Shown here: in pieces, positions 1 through 7,807 of the stretch
Numbering within the stretch: position 1 is the first letter of the stretch
Layout of the letters: each line of letters begins with the position of its first letter
From: Sphingomonadales bacterium
GTDB taxonomy: Bacteria; Pseudomonadota; Alphaproteobacteria; Sphingomonadales; Sphingomonadaceae
NCBI GenBank assembly: GCA_028289885.1
Contig: JAQGKX010000048.1
Coordinates: forward strand, 1-55,350
DNA length: 55,350 nt
Reading direction: 5' to 3'
Program-made: the position numbers and the translations under genes
Notes under the pieces: model-generated
What the model was told of the DNA's origin: nothing
Databases searched by the model: none
What the model saw: the letters and a program-made list of their open reading frames with translations, nothing else

Positions 1-150
1 TTGTCCCCGCGAGGAATGACGGCGAAGCCGGCAGGGGAAAAAAGTGACCCAAAGCCGTTGCGGCCCCGAGCGGCAGAGGCGAAGCCGGTTTCGGTCATCA
101 AGCCATTTCGAGAGGCCGTTTGGGCACTGGCCCGGATCTGCCGGAAGGAG
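1..150 (+). repeat. Left arm of a degenerate inverted duplication
   Basis: This stretch resembles, in inverted orientation, the stretch at about 1,999-2,160. The best-matching core is the segment reading ggcagaggcgaagccggttt followed by a shared run through tcggtcatca, and similarity continues patchily for about 140 bases on both sides. The short open frames here encode similar peptides in both copies (AEAKPVSVIK), but neither copy looks like an intact gene. From 151 to about 455 I see no gene. The likely source is duplication and decay of DNA upstream of a DUF736-type gene on the mobile element. Confidence 0.5.
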
Positions 151-460
151 GCGTGGCCCCAGCGTCACCGCCCGTCCAGAAGCCCGACGTCAAGAGCGTG
201 TTGCCGGATAGATCCGCCTGCAAACGGGCGGGTGTCCGTTCGGTCTCGATCCCCGCTCCACCACCGGAAACCCCGTGGCCAGAAAGACTCAAACCGTGCG
301 GAGTCGCGCTCCTGGATCCTTGTCCGACGATGACCGCAGCATAGCGGACCGCTGGCTCGCCATCTGCATGCCGGAACCCTCGAGCCCCTCGTTTTCAGCG
401 ACAGCCAGCGACCCGGCTGATTCCATCGCCCCTCCCGGGCAATGGCATCGTGGGCCTACA

Positions 461-490
461 GAAAGCCCGCCCGGAACGACCGGGCGGGGC
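461..490 (-). terminator. Rho-independent terminator of the small membrane protein gene
   Basis: Read on the minus strand, a GC-rich hairpin (CCCGCCCGG, 5-base loop, CCGGGCGGG) is followed by TTTCTGT. It lies 35 bases after the stop of the gene at 525-920 and should end that transcript. The stem is close to that of the DUF736 terminator at 2,630-2,660. Confidence 0.6.
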
Positions 491-524
491 GATGTGAGGA
501 TAAATGAGGACGGTATTGCTGCGA

Positions 525-920
525 TTAGGCGACCGGGCCGGTGAGCCGTTGCGCGGCGATAGCGCCACTCAAGCCACCCGCAACGAGTGCAATGGCGATG
601 CTGGCAAAGCCTGCGAGTGATGCGAAGGCGCTCGCGACCGAGAAACCGGCAATTGCAGCCGGGATGGCAAAACAGGCGATCAGCATGCCGCGTGCCGAGC
701 GGTTCGACAGCGATAGCGCCGCGAAGCGACCGATCGCAATCACGCTCATGAAGGCGACGATAGCGATGATTACCGACGACAGCGGAGCGATGCCGAGCGC
801 GGTGCTGCCAAAGCCGGCCGCCGGGCCGGCGCCGATCGGCAGTGCCAGCGTCGCGCTCGCGAACAACGCGTAAATCAGAAAACCGACACCGATCAACGTC
901 AGTGGAAACAGGATAGGCAT
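525..920 (-). CDS. Small multi-pass membrane protein of the island (copy A)
   Basis: The predicted protein has 131 residues and is almost wholly hydrophobic, with about four membrane segments rich in Ala, Gly, Ile and Leu. The start chosen gives MPILFPLTLIGVGF, because it aligns with the start MIILLPLALIGIGAF of the gene at 1,254-1,646. The two proteins are related along their length and are transcribed away from each other. Proteins of this kind accompany alphaproteobacterial conjugative elements, but I know of no established function. A hairpin terminator follows the stop. The gene is intact, unlike several neighbours. It could be an immunity, exclusion or stability protein, which is speculation from context only. 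Confidence 0.65.
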   Translation of the reverse strand: MPILFPLTLIGVGFLIYALFASATLALPIGAGPAAGFGSTALGIAPLSSVIIAIVAFMSVIAIGRFAALSLSNRSARGMLIACFAIPAAIAGFSVASAFASLAGFASIAIALVAGGLSGAIAAQRLTGPVA

Positions 921-1064
921 GGCGTCACGTCCTTTCTTCAAAAGGTTGGACGCGCTTCCACCAGCCACCACAGCGCGTCAGGAATATAGCAGAAATGCCC
1001 CGCCGACGAAACCGTCGCCGGGTTCGGTCAGGCGCTCGATTGCAACGATCAGTTCGCAAAAACA

Positions 1065-1128
1065 TCATATTCGCGATTATGCAGATATCCGCATAATACC
1101 GAATACGACGTATTCGCTGCATAATCAG
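1065..1128. promoter_or_regulatory. Palindrome array in the divergent intergenic region
   Basis: Between the two membrane-protein genes lies an AT-rich patch with nested symmetric sites. They are TATGCAGATATCCGCATA at 1,079-1,096 (one mismatched pair), GAATACGACGTATTC at 1,101-1,115 (perfect 7-base arms), and GATTATGCAG at 1,075-1,084 with its exact complement CTGCATAATC at 1,117-1,126. The heptamer GCATAAT or its complement occurs three times. It looks like a cluster of operators for a dimeric regulator, or a centromere-like site. The rest of the 921-1,253 gap holds no gene that I can support. Confidence 0.55.
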
Positions 1129-1253
1129 CGATGGATCGCATCGAGAGCTTCGCGCTCGGCGGTTTCGCCGGGTGCTTCGATCTGCTATGATCCAAACGCG
1201 CCATGGTGGAAGGTGGAGGCGCGTCCCCAATTGATTGGAAGGGCGCGTTTGTC

Positions 1254-1646
1254 ATGATCATTCTCCTACCCCTGGCGCTGATTGGCATCGGCGCTTTCGT
1301 CCATTTTTTCTTGAATGCGGCCAGTCATACACTGGCGCTCGCGGTCGGCTTTGCCGCAGCGCTCGCGTCTGCCCATGGCGGCTGTTCTGCAACGGCCGCC
1401 ATGTTGATCGGGATAGCCGCGTTCATGCTCGTGACAGGGCTGGCGCGCTTCGTCGCGCTCACGGGTTCGCTCCCGGCCCGCATTGCGGTGGTGGCCGCGC
1501 TAGCGATCCCTGCGGCGTTGGCAGGATATAAGGTTGGCCATGGTCTCGCAGGTCTATCCAGTTTGCCCACGTTGATCCCAGCCCTTGCCTCGGCGGCACT
1601 TACCGGACTGGCGGCTGCCAGCCGGATCGGCCGACCCGCATCATAG
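1254..1646 (+). CDS. Small multi-pass membrane protein of the island (copy B)
   Basis: The predicted protein has 130 residues with about four hydrophobic segments. It starts MIILLPLALIGIGAFVHFF and is paralogous to the product of the divergent gene at 525-920. A longer start at 1,203 would add a charged leader absent from the paralogue, so the inner ATG is preferred. It shares its upstream region and probably its control with copy A through the palindromes at 1,065-1,128. No enzymatic motif is visible. The function is unknown. Confidence 0.65.
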   Translation: MIILLPLALIGIGAFVHFFLNAASHTLALAVGFAAALASAHGGCSATAAMLIGIAAFMLVTGLARFVALTGSLPARIAVVAALAIPAALAGYKVGHGLAGLSSLPTLIPALASAALTGLAAASRIGRPAS

Positions 1647-1799
1647 ATTGGTCGACGCCTCCCAATTGCTGATTTCATAACACGCCTCGCTCAGTAGGTC
1701 CGGACGGGGCTTTGCTTGGGCTGATCACCGATGGCCGGGAAGGGCAGCGGTCATGTCCGAATCTGATCCTGCGCCGGTGTTTGTTGTTGGCCGGCCGCG

Positions 1800-1885
1800 G
1801 AGACGGGAGCGTGCCGAGAATGACCCACCCGTGCGACTGCTTGGTCCAGCCTGCGCCGGAATCGCCGGTCCACCCACGCGGTGAC
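1800..1885 (-). pseudogene. Fragment of a second DUF736 gene
   Basis: On the minus strand, positions 1,858 to 1,834 match bases 2,450-2,474 of the intact DUF736 gene without a mismatch (25 bases), encoding GAGWTKQS in both. Flanking bases are only weakly similar and the reading frame does not continue as DUF736. The fragment lies in opposite orientation to the intact gene, which fits the inverted duplication at 1-150 and 1,999-2,160. The rest of 1,647-2,291 holds no intact gene. Confidence 0.6.
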
Positions 1886-1998
1886 GGAAGCGCCGTCAAG
1901 CGAATGGCCAGGAATCTTTGGCAACCCGCCGGTTCGCAGTCAGAGGTATCCGATCATACAACGCCATAACCGAGCCTCTTTCACACTGTCCTGGGTGT

Positions 1999-2160
1999 GC
2001 CGATCTCCTGTCTGGCGGATCCCAAACCCGGTCCCACACGGCCTCTCCTTGATGGCTTTGATGACCGAAACCGGCTTCGCCTCTGCCGCCTGAGCCGCAA
2101 CGAGGGCCGGATCGCTATTTTCCCCTGGACCCTGAAGGGATCCATTCCTCGCGAGGCAAA
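1999..2160 (-). repeat. Right arm of the degenerate inverted duplication
   Basis: On the minus strand this resembles bases 1-150, including an identical stretch around ggcagaggcgaagccggttt. It lies directly upstream of the intact DUF736 gene, so it may be the original and the copy at 1-150 the duplicate. Confidence 0.5.
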
Positions 2161-2291
2161 ATAGCGATCCTTCCCCCGTCCTCCGCTTTGCTTCGGGCCT
2201 GTCGGCTGCGGCGGCGGCAGTCCCGGTCAACGGGCAAGCCATCGAGGCCGCGATGGGCGCGGGTTCGAAATTTAAGTCAGGAGTTTTTATC

Positions 2292-2615
2292 ATGGCAACC
2301 ATCGGCACTTTCAAGAAGACCTCGGACGGTTTCTCCGGCGAGATCGTGACCCTCAGCGTTCAGGCCAAGGGCGTACGCATCGTTCCCGAGACCAATCGCT
2401 CCAGCGACGCGGCTCCCACGCACCGGGTGATGGTTGGCCGCGCCGAAATCGGCGCAGGCTGGACCAAGCAGTCGAACGAGGGCCGCGAATATCTCGGCCT
2501 CAAGCTCGACGATCCGAGCTTCACCGGTCCGATCTACGCCAACCTCTTCGACGACGAGGAAGGCGACACGTACAGCCTGATCTGGTCGCGCCCTGCCAAG
2601 CGCAACGGCGACTGA
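2292..2615 (+). CDS. DUF736 family protein
   Basis: The predicted protein has 107 residues, begins MATIGTFKK, and contains the family features GAGWTKQS (about residue 54), REYLGLKLDDPSF and ANLFDDEEGD. DUF736 proteins are small and common on alphaproteobacterial plasmids and integrative conjugative elements, and their biochemical role is not established. A CAGGA Shine-Dalgarno sequence sits about 10 bases before the ATG at 2,292, whereas the upstream in-frame ATG adds residues not expected in the family. A terminator follows at 2,630. This intact gene anchors the identification of the region as an element of the DUF736-DUF2285-TraF type. Confidence 0.88.
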   Translation: MATIGTFKKTSDGFSGEIVTLSVQAKGVRIVPETNRSSDAAPTHRVMVGRAEIGAGWTKQSNEGREYLGLKLDDPSFTGPIYANLFDDEEGDTYSLIWSRPAKRNGD

Positions 2616-2629
2616 GTTAGCCCTTCAAT

Positions 2630-2660
2630 GCCCCGCCCGGATCTACCGGGAGGGGCTTTC
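2630..2660 (+). terminator. Rho-independent terminator after the DUF736 gene
   Basis: The stem GCCCCGCCCGG / CCGGGAGGGGC has one internal mismatch and a 5-base loop, followed by TTTCGTTT. It begins 15 bases after the DUF736 stop codon. Confidence 0.7.
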
Positions 2661-2793
2661 GTTTGATCCATTTGGTTGTATATTAAGCGCTTAGCATAAG
2701 GGCGGCTTATCCGGCGATAAGCGCGGGCGGCCTTGAGTCGCGAATCATTCGCAACATAATCGGATAGTACGGGGGGCATCCGGGAGTAATGCG

Positions 2794-3630
2794 ATGCCAG
2801 GATACCAAAGAATGCGGCTGCCCGAGCCTTATCGGGCTTTATTGACTCTAAGCGCGCGTGGATTTGCCTGGGAATGGGTACGCCGCAATCCCGACTTCCG
2901 CGCCATCTAGACATCGGCCGGCGAAGCCGCGCGCCGCGCTTCTGCGTTCGCCCTGGCCGCCACCCATCGCTCTGCGCGACCGGTGGTCGACCTTCCGCAG
3001 CATGTTCGGGCGGGGAGGTGGTCCCATTGGGGCCTGACCTTTCGCAGTCGATCCAGACACACCCGCTACCGCAAGGCCGCCAGTCGCCTGGCTGCCATCG
3101 CTTGACGTCGGCACCCTGACGATCGTCCGCCCCGTGGCCTGGGCGCGATCGATCGGCGATATCTTCTACCGACCAGCCGCCTGGGGCGACCGCACCGTGC
3201 GCATCGCCGCACCGGGCGGAACATCGCTCCTGATCCACCGACACGGCGCGCCGGAATTGCCACTCTGGATCCCGGCCGAACTTGCACCGATGCCGGGCAA
3301 GCCATTTGGGATCTATCTCCATCCGGACCGCAGCCACGGCGATCGCATCCGCGCGGTCGAAACATTCCGCCGCGCGATCGGCATCGGTGCGCCGCTACGC
3401 GTGCCACCAAATGCCCATGCGCATCGACAGGCTGCAATGCTCTGCATTCACGATCTGCAGCGCGATGGCGCAACGCTACGCGACATTGCCGGCCTTCTGC
3501 TCGATCCTGTCCCTGACGACTGGCGGCTGAGAGTTCCGAGCGTTCCGATCTGCGCCGCCTTGCCGAAGCGGCGGCCGAGATGGAGACGGGAGAATACAGG
3601 CGACTGCTCGGGGCACGCCTCAAACCATAA
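2794..3630 (+). pseudogene. Broken DUF6499/DUF2285 protein gene
   Basis: The pieces of one family occur in order but in changing frames. The N-terminal FAWEWVRRNPDFRAI is followed by an in-frame TAG at 2,908. RWSHWGLTF then needs a shift near 3,045 to reach PPVAWLPSLDVGTLTIVRP and the central DUF2285 part through LLDPVPDDW. A second shift near 3,528 gives the C-terminal ERSDLRRLAEAAAEMETGEY, ending in TAA at 3,628-3,630. On related elements this gene lies between DUF736 and the AlpA-like gene, as here. Three separate lesions make a working product unlikely. A long open frame from 3,134 to 4,039 joins the middle piece to the next gene by chance. Confidence 0.82.
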
Positions 3631-3772
3631 CCGACTCCGCCATGCCCTCTGTGGTCGGATCGCACACCCCCGCTTTCCGGCCACCCGTGGGCGCCGTTCA
3701 ACGCCGATGATCGCCTGCCTCACGAGGTGCTTCCCGCATCACGTCGCAGCCACGGAAATTACGGAGTTCATC

Positions 3773-4039
3773 ATGCCCGACATCATCAAGGATACGCGCT
3801 ATCTGCGCGCCAAGGAGGCCGCCCATTATGTCGGCCTCTCCGCACGAACGCTTGAGAAACATCGCACTTACGGCACCGGTCCTGCCTACCGAAAGATCGG
3901 CGGCCGCGTCGTCTATACGCTCGAGGAATTGCGCGCCTGGTGTGATCGCGGCGCGTGCGCATCCACCTCTGACCCGAACAACGGAACCGTATTGCCGGCC
4001 GTGCGCCGTGCTGAGGACGATCGCGGGGAACAGCGATAA
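3773..4039 (+). CDS. AlpA/excisionase-like helix-turn-helix protein
   Basis: The predicted protein has 88 residues and carries a MerR-like winged helix-turn-helix of the HTH_17 type: YLRAKEAAHYVGLSARTLEK (residues about 8-27), then GPAYRKIGGRVVYTLEELRAW. Such proteins bind DNA on mobile elements and act as excisionase or transfer-gene regulators. The start at 3,773 is preferred because the frame upstream belongs to the broken DUF2285 gene. The stop overlaps the ATG of the S26 peptidase gene by one base (TAATG), suggesting coupled translation. In related elements repA and parA genes normally lie between these two genes, and they are missing here. Confidence 0.8.
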   Translation: MPDIIKDTRYLRAKEAAHYVGLSARTLEKHRTYGTGPAYRKIGGRVVYTLEELRAWCDRGACASTSDPNNGTVLPAVRRAEDDRGEQR

Positions 4040-4611
4040 TGGCGGGCGACCTCCACCGGAATGGGGTTGATGCACCAACGCCAGTCACCGGTCTGCATCG
4101 CCGTCCGCTTCGCTTCGGCTTGCTCGTCGGTGCGGGCTCCGCCCTCGCGGTGCTTCTGGTCCCGGCGATGCATCGCCCGCACTTGCGACTCGTCTGGAAT
4201 GCCTCGGCCAGCGTACCGCTTGGCCTTTACGGAATAGATCCCGACGTCACCCTCCGCGTGGGCGATCTGGTCGCGGTGCGACCGTCGCCAGCGCTCACGG
4301 GCTTCATGGCGGCGCGTCGCTATGTCGAGGCCAACGCGCTGCTGGTGAAGCCGGTCGCAGCCCTCGCCGGTGCCACCTTCTGCCGTGCCGATCAGCGTGT
4401 AACACTTGACGGCCGCACCGTTGCGCTCGCGCTCCGGCGCGATCGATTCGGCCGCGCGTTGCCATCCTGGTCAGGATGCCAGCGCCTGGCCCACAATCAA
4501 CTGGTGCTGATCGCGCCAGCGCTGCGCGCGTCGTTTGACAGCCGATACTTCGGACCGGTCGATCGCGCGCAGGTGATCGGCCGCGCAATTCCGCTGTGGA
4601 CGTGGTCATGA
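4039..4611 (+). CDS. TraF-type S26 family peptidase for conjugal transfer
   Basis: The predicted protein has 190 residues with one N-terminal membrane segment (about residues 26-43). The signal-peptidase motif SVPLGLY gives the catalytic Ser as S58, and the general-base Lys is probably K104 in LLVKPVA. The family matures the conjugative pilin at the inner membrane (TraF of RP4 and Ti plasmids). The start overlaps the stop of the upstream gene, and its own stop overlaps the ATG of the transglycosylase gene (ATGA), so the three once formed an operon. The gene is intact although the pilin and mating-pair genes it would serve are not in the window. Confidence 0.82.
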   Translation: MAGDLHRNGVDAPTPVTGLHRRPLRFGLLVGAGSALAVLLVPAMHRPHLRLVWNASASVPLGLYGIDPDVTLRVGDLVAVRPSPALTGFMAARRYVEANALLVKPVAALAGATFCRADQRVTLDGRTVALALRRDRFGRALPSWSGCQRLAHNQLVLIAPALRASFDSRYFGPVDRAQVIGRAIPLWTWS

Positions 4612-5281
4612 CGGCGTTCTGGACCATATTGGTCGCTGTCGCCGCCACCGCCGCTTCAGCTTTGCCATCAGCTGTCGCAAGTCCCGAACCCCAGGCGTCG
4701 GTGGCTGCGCTGCACAGGTGCCCGAAGCGGCGCAGCGCTCGGGCCTCTCGCCCGAAATCGTCATGCGCGTGATGCGCGCGGAATCTGGTGGCAAGACGCG
4801 GATCGTCTCGGCAAAGGGTGCGATCGGCTGCATGCAGATCATGCAATCGACATGGGCTTATTTGACCGCGCGCTACAGCCTTGGGCCAGATCCATTCGAT
4901 CCGCGGATGAACATGATCGGCGGCGCAATGTATCTTGCAGAACTTGCGACACGCTATGGATGGCCCGGTGCGTTGTCCGCCTATAACGCGGGACCGGGGC
5001 GGTATCTGCGCTACGTGCAGGGCGGCATTCCTCTCCCGACGGAAACCATCGCCTACACCGCGCGGCTCGGCGGGAATGCCGAAGCCCGGCCAGCGCCAGC
5101 GCCGGTCGCTCGCTGGCAGGAAGCACGCCTGTTCATTGCCCGTCCGACATTCGAGGGCGGGGCCGAGCCGCCACCTGCGCCAGGTTCTTCAAGCGGGATC
5201 GCCGAAGTGCGACCGCCCAATACGCTGTTCCCGCTTGTCAACCCGCCTAAGCGGCCAGTTGCAACCAGCGCTGGACCATGA
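4608..5281 (+). pseudogene. Frameshifted conjugal-transfer lytic transglycosylase
   Basis: The gene starts at 4,608 with a signal peptide (MTAFWTILVAVAATAASA), but near 4,696 the frame must shift by one base to reach VGGCAAQVPEAAQRSGL and the SLT domain. That domain shows the catalytic Glu in RVMRAESGG, GAIGCMQIMQSTW, and SAYNAGPGRYLRYV. It is the VirB1/TrbN-type enzyme that locally opens peptidoglycan for the transfer channel. The SLT part is open from the GTG at 4,718, but a protein begun there would lack its export signal. The simplest reading is a one-base deletion that inactivated the gene. Confidence 0.78.
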
Positions 5282-5306
5282 CGCGCCGATCTATATCTCT
5301 GCGATC

Positions 5307-6191
5307 ATGACCATCTGGACTATCGAAACCCTCCGCGCCCTGGATCTGACATATGCCAGGAAAGGCGTGCACCTTCACCAGCGACCATTCCATGCCGCCG
5401 TCGATATCCTCGGCAATCAATTTTCAATGGGCGTCGGCGGCAATCCCGAAGTGCAAAAGATCATGGCAGCCTATGCGGAGATGATCCCGGAGGTGAATAG
5501 CGCTTGGCCGGGAATGGGAATCGGCCTTGCCGCTGTCGTCGATCAGGTCCGCAAGGTGACGATGCCGGTCGTGTTCGGCGAGCAAATGCTCGAGCCCTGG
5601 CAGGCGCTTGGGTTCGCCGATGCCAACGCGTGGTGGACATGGTGCCGGGAGGATGAGCGGATTGCCGCCGAAACCCATTTCGCATTCGCCGATCTTCTCG
5701 ACCTCACGTACGGTCTGGACGACATCCGCGACGGAACCGGCGCCGATCTTGAGTTATGGCAGATGGCGACATCCAATCTTGCCGATGCGGCCAACAATCT
5801 GCCGACCGCGTTCAGTGTGGATTCCATCCTTCAACCGATCTGCATGGTCGCGGAATTGTCACTGAAGGCGGCGCTGGTTCGTGGTGGCGCCGATCCGAAA
5901 AGCTTCAAGGGCAAGGACGGGCACGATTTCGGCAAGCTGGCCGATCGGCTTGCATCCGAACGTGCCCACCGGGACGACGCATCTGTGCGCGACGTGATCG
6001 CTCACCTCCCGCCCTATGTCGACAGTCGTTACAAACCTGCCGGGCTCTCTCGGCTCGACGTCGTTCGCCTGACGGTTGGCGTTCAATTTCTGGCAGCCTC
6101 CACAGTTCGTCGTTTCAGTGATCGCAATTTTGCCGCCGCGATCGAAACGGGAGAATGGCCCACGCCACGGCCCCCGCTTTTCACGAGCTGA
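5307..6191 (+). CDS. Unrecognised 294-residue protein, possible HEPN-like C-terminus
   Basis: The ATG at 5,307 begins MTIWTIETLRALDLTYARKG. An open frame runs further upstream, but it overlaps the transglycosylase domain in another frame, so the inner start is preferred. The N-terminal half is helical and Trp-rich (WWTWCREDER). The C-terminal half has a pattern like some HEPN proteins: LKAALVRGGADPKSF, KGKDGHDFGKLADRL, then RDVIAHLPPYVDSRY and LTVGVQFLAASTVRRFSDR. The canonical RxxxxH dyad is not obvious. No signal peptide or membrane segment is seen. It sits within the element between transfer genes and reads open, which suggests it may still be selected. It could be a defence, toxin or accessory gene, but I do not assign a function. 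Confidence 0.6.
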   Translation: MTIWTIETLRALDLTYARKGVHLHQRPFHAAVDILGNQFSMGVGGNPEVQKIMAAYAEMIPEVNSAWPGMGIGLAAVVDQVRKVTMPVVFGEQMLEPWQALGFADANAWWTWCREDERIAAETHFAFADLLDLTYGLDDIRDGTGADLELWQMATSNLADAANNLPTAFSVDSILQPICMVAELSLKAALVRGGADPKSFKGKDGHDFGKLADRLASERAHRDDASVRDVIAHLPPYVDSRYKPAGLSRLDVVRLTVGVQFLAASTVRRFSDRNFAAAIETGEWPTPRPPLFTS

Positions 6192-6359
6192 CATGCATAC
6201 TCATCGCGCGCAATCCAGTCGCAGTCACCGATCCGATCAACATGTGATGCATGACGACCAGCCTCCGTCCGCGAGCGAGTTCGTCGAGAGACGAAGAACG
6301 ACATTTCGCTGGACTGCGAGAGTGCCGGTAGGCGCGACGTGCAAACCTGAGCGCCGACG

Positions 6360-6641
6360 CTATTCGCTGCCATCGACCCCGAATTTTCCGACAGACGGCC
6401 CGGATTTCCGTTGCGCGCGAGGTACGGGCGTTTGCTCCGCTTCGATCGCAAATGCCCGTGCGCCGCGTCGTCTATGCAGTAGTTTGATCTGCGCCGCGTC
6501 ATCGCCCTGCATCTGGAGCGCGAGTTCGAGGAAGGCATCGTACAACAAGGCGCGATCGTCGTCCGCGATTTCGACGAGCCCGGCCTTTTGCACCAGTCCT
6601 CCGAGCTCGATCAGATGCCGTGTGCGTTCCCTGCGTGCCAC
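6360..6641 (-). CDS. TraD-like small conjugal transfer protein
   Basis: From a GTG at 6,641 the product is about 93 residues: VARRERTRHLIELGGLVQKA, then a helical stretch ADDDRALLYDAFLELALQM and an RRRGARAFAIEAE tail. The RTRHLIELGGLVxKAGL core is typical of the TraD family of Ti-type and related elements, which lies downstream of traC. The open frame extends upstream to 6,875 but overlaps the TraC-like gene in another frame, so the GTG is only a plausible start. The traG coupling-protein gene expected downstream is absent. Confidence 0.65.
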   Translation of the reverse strand: MARRERTRHLIELGGLVQKAGLVEIADDDRALLYDAFLELALQMQGDDAAQIKLLHRRRGARAFAIEAEQTPVPRAQRKSGPSVGKFGVDGSE

Positions 6642-6678
6642 TACCCAAGCCCTCGTATCCGACCGCGCCCTTGTCGCA

Positions 6679-6983
6679 TCAAGCCGATTGCGCGCCTGTG
6701 TCAGTCGCCGCGCCGCCTTCACCACCGCCACCAGCACGGCGAGAGGATCGCCGGCTTGTGTCGCGAAAGAATTGCGCGCCCTGGCGACTCCATCTCGACG
6801 TGGTTGCCTTGTCCTTTTCCGCAACCGCCGCGAGGAGAGCGCCGGCAAGCAGATCGGGCTCGAGCGCATCGGCACCAGTCGCCTCGATCAGCTCGCCGAA
6901 TGCTGGACCTTGCGCTGTCTGAGCAGCTTCGCGCGATCGTTGAGCGCCTTCAGTTCCGCGTCGAAATCCCTGACTTTCCGCAT
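6679..6983 (-). pseudogene. Frameshifted TraC-like conjugal transfer protein
   Basis: The gene starts MRKVRDFDAELKALNDRAKL at 6,983 and should continue with FGELIEATGADALEPDLLAG, AGALLAAVAEKDKATTSRW and GAQFFRDTSRRSSRR. The two parts are in different frames. Comparison with the usual core RKVQQFGEL shows one base missing at about 6,900/6,901. The family is a short partner of TraD on rhizobial and sphingomonad transfer regions. A complete relaxase gene (traA) would be expected on the opposite strand to the right, but none is present. Confidence 0.7.
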
Positions 6984-7214
6984 CGTGCATCTCCATTTAG
7001 CGTGTCGATGCAGCTGAATTGGGCCTCCTGATCTCCGGTTCAACGCCTGGAATGCGGGCTTGTTGGGTCAAGAGCAACGACAGGGTCGCCCAAGACGCGG
7101 TCTTGCCCAAATCTAAAGGATGATCTGGAATCGGCCGCCGCAGACACGGGGACGGCCGGCCGTGGGTTACTAAAGATCCCGCGATCCGGATGCCGTGATT
7201 TCATCGAATTTTGG

Positions 7215-7490
7215 TCACCAACGTCGATGTTTCTCGTCGCTAAGACCTGCGACGCCGTTACCCACCCGGCCCTTGCGCTTGTCCCAATATTCGCCGGTCC
7301 GCGTCATTTCGATGAGGTCGTCGGGGAAACATCGCAATTGGAACGAGAGCGCTTCGTCAAAGCTACCGTGCAACCACCGATCATATTCGTCAGGATGGAG
7401 CAGCACAGGCTTCCGGTCATGAACGGGCCGGATGGCTTCATTGCAGTCGGTCATGACGCCCGAATAAACTGCCCCCCAGCCATGGAGATC
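7215..7490 (-). pseudogene. C-terminal fragment of an SRAP (YedK/HMCES-type) peptidase
   Basis: The open part encodes YSGVMTDCNEAIRPVHDR, KPVLLHPDEYDRWLHGS and CFPDDLIEMTRTGEYW, the end of the SOS-response-associated peptidase family, which crosslinks abasic sites in single-stranded DNA. The conserved PVHDRxPV block with the active-site His is present. The N-terminal two thirds, with the essential Cys2, are missing and the frame upstream of about 7,480 does not match, so this is a remnant. SRAP genes are frequent passengers on conjugative elements. Confidence 0.72.
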
Positions 7491-7536
7491 ATACAACGCC
7501 TGCCCATTACAGGTATCTTCGACCTTCTAGATGACG

Positions 7537-7807
7537 TTAAATCAGCTGGTCTTTTAAAGCCTTGGCAGCGCTAAAGCTTATCTTTTTTGAAGCCGGAAGG
7601 TTGATCGTTTCACCAGTTTGCGCATTACGCCCAGCGCGGGCCGGCCGGTCCTTTATCGTGAACTTGCCGAAGCCCGCGAGGGATACACTCTCGCCAGCGA
7701 CAGCCGCAGAGATGATCGACTTAAGCACGCTGTCTACAATGTCGCGCCACGGTCTTCGATAGGCCATGGGCCGCAGCAACGTCATCGATAAGGTCGCTTC
7801 GATTCAT
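7537..7807 (-). pseudogene. HU family DNA-binding protein with a 2-base frameshift
   Basis: The ATG at 7,807 starts [20 protein letters not shown], the usual HU N-terminus, but after VAR the frame leaves the family. The remainder, DIVDSVLKSIISAAVAGESV, SLAGFGKFTIKDRPARAGRN and ISFSAAKALKDQL, is in a different frame. Restoring VARDIVDS needs two bases at about 7,744, in a GCGCGC-like tract, which fits slippage. A short frame from 7,785 could make a protein lacking the first two helices. The gene's 5' end overlaps the 3' end of the cyclophilin gene by 26 bases, at the edge of the island. Confidence 0.75.

Noticed and set aside
3134-4039. A 301-codon open frame as one protein
   Set aside because: Its first part is DUF2285, its middle is out of frame with that family, and its last 88 codons are a complete AlpA-like protein with its own start. 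The join is accidental.
4935-5306. Upstream extension of the unknown 294-residue gene
   Set aside because: It overlaps the SLT catalytic domain in another frame and encodes no family-like sequence; the ATG at 5,307 is a better start.
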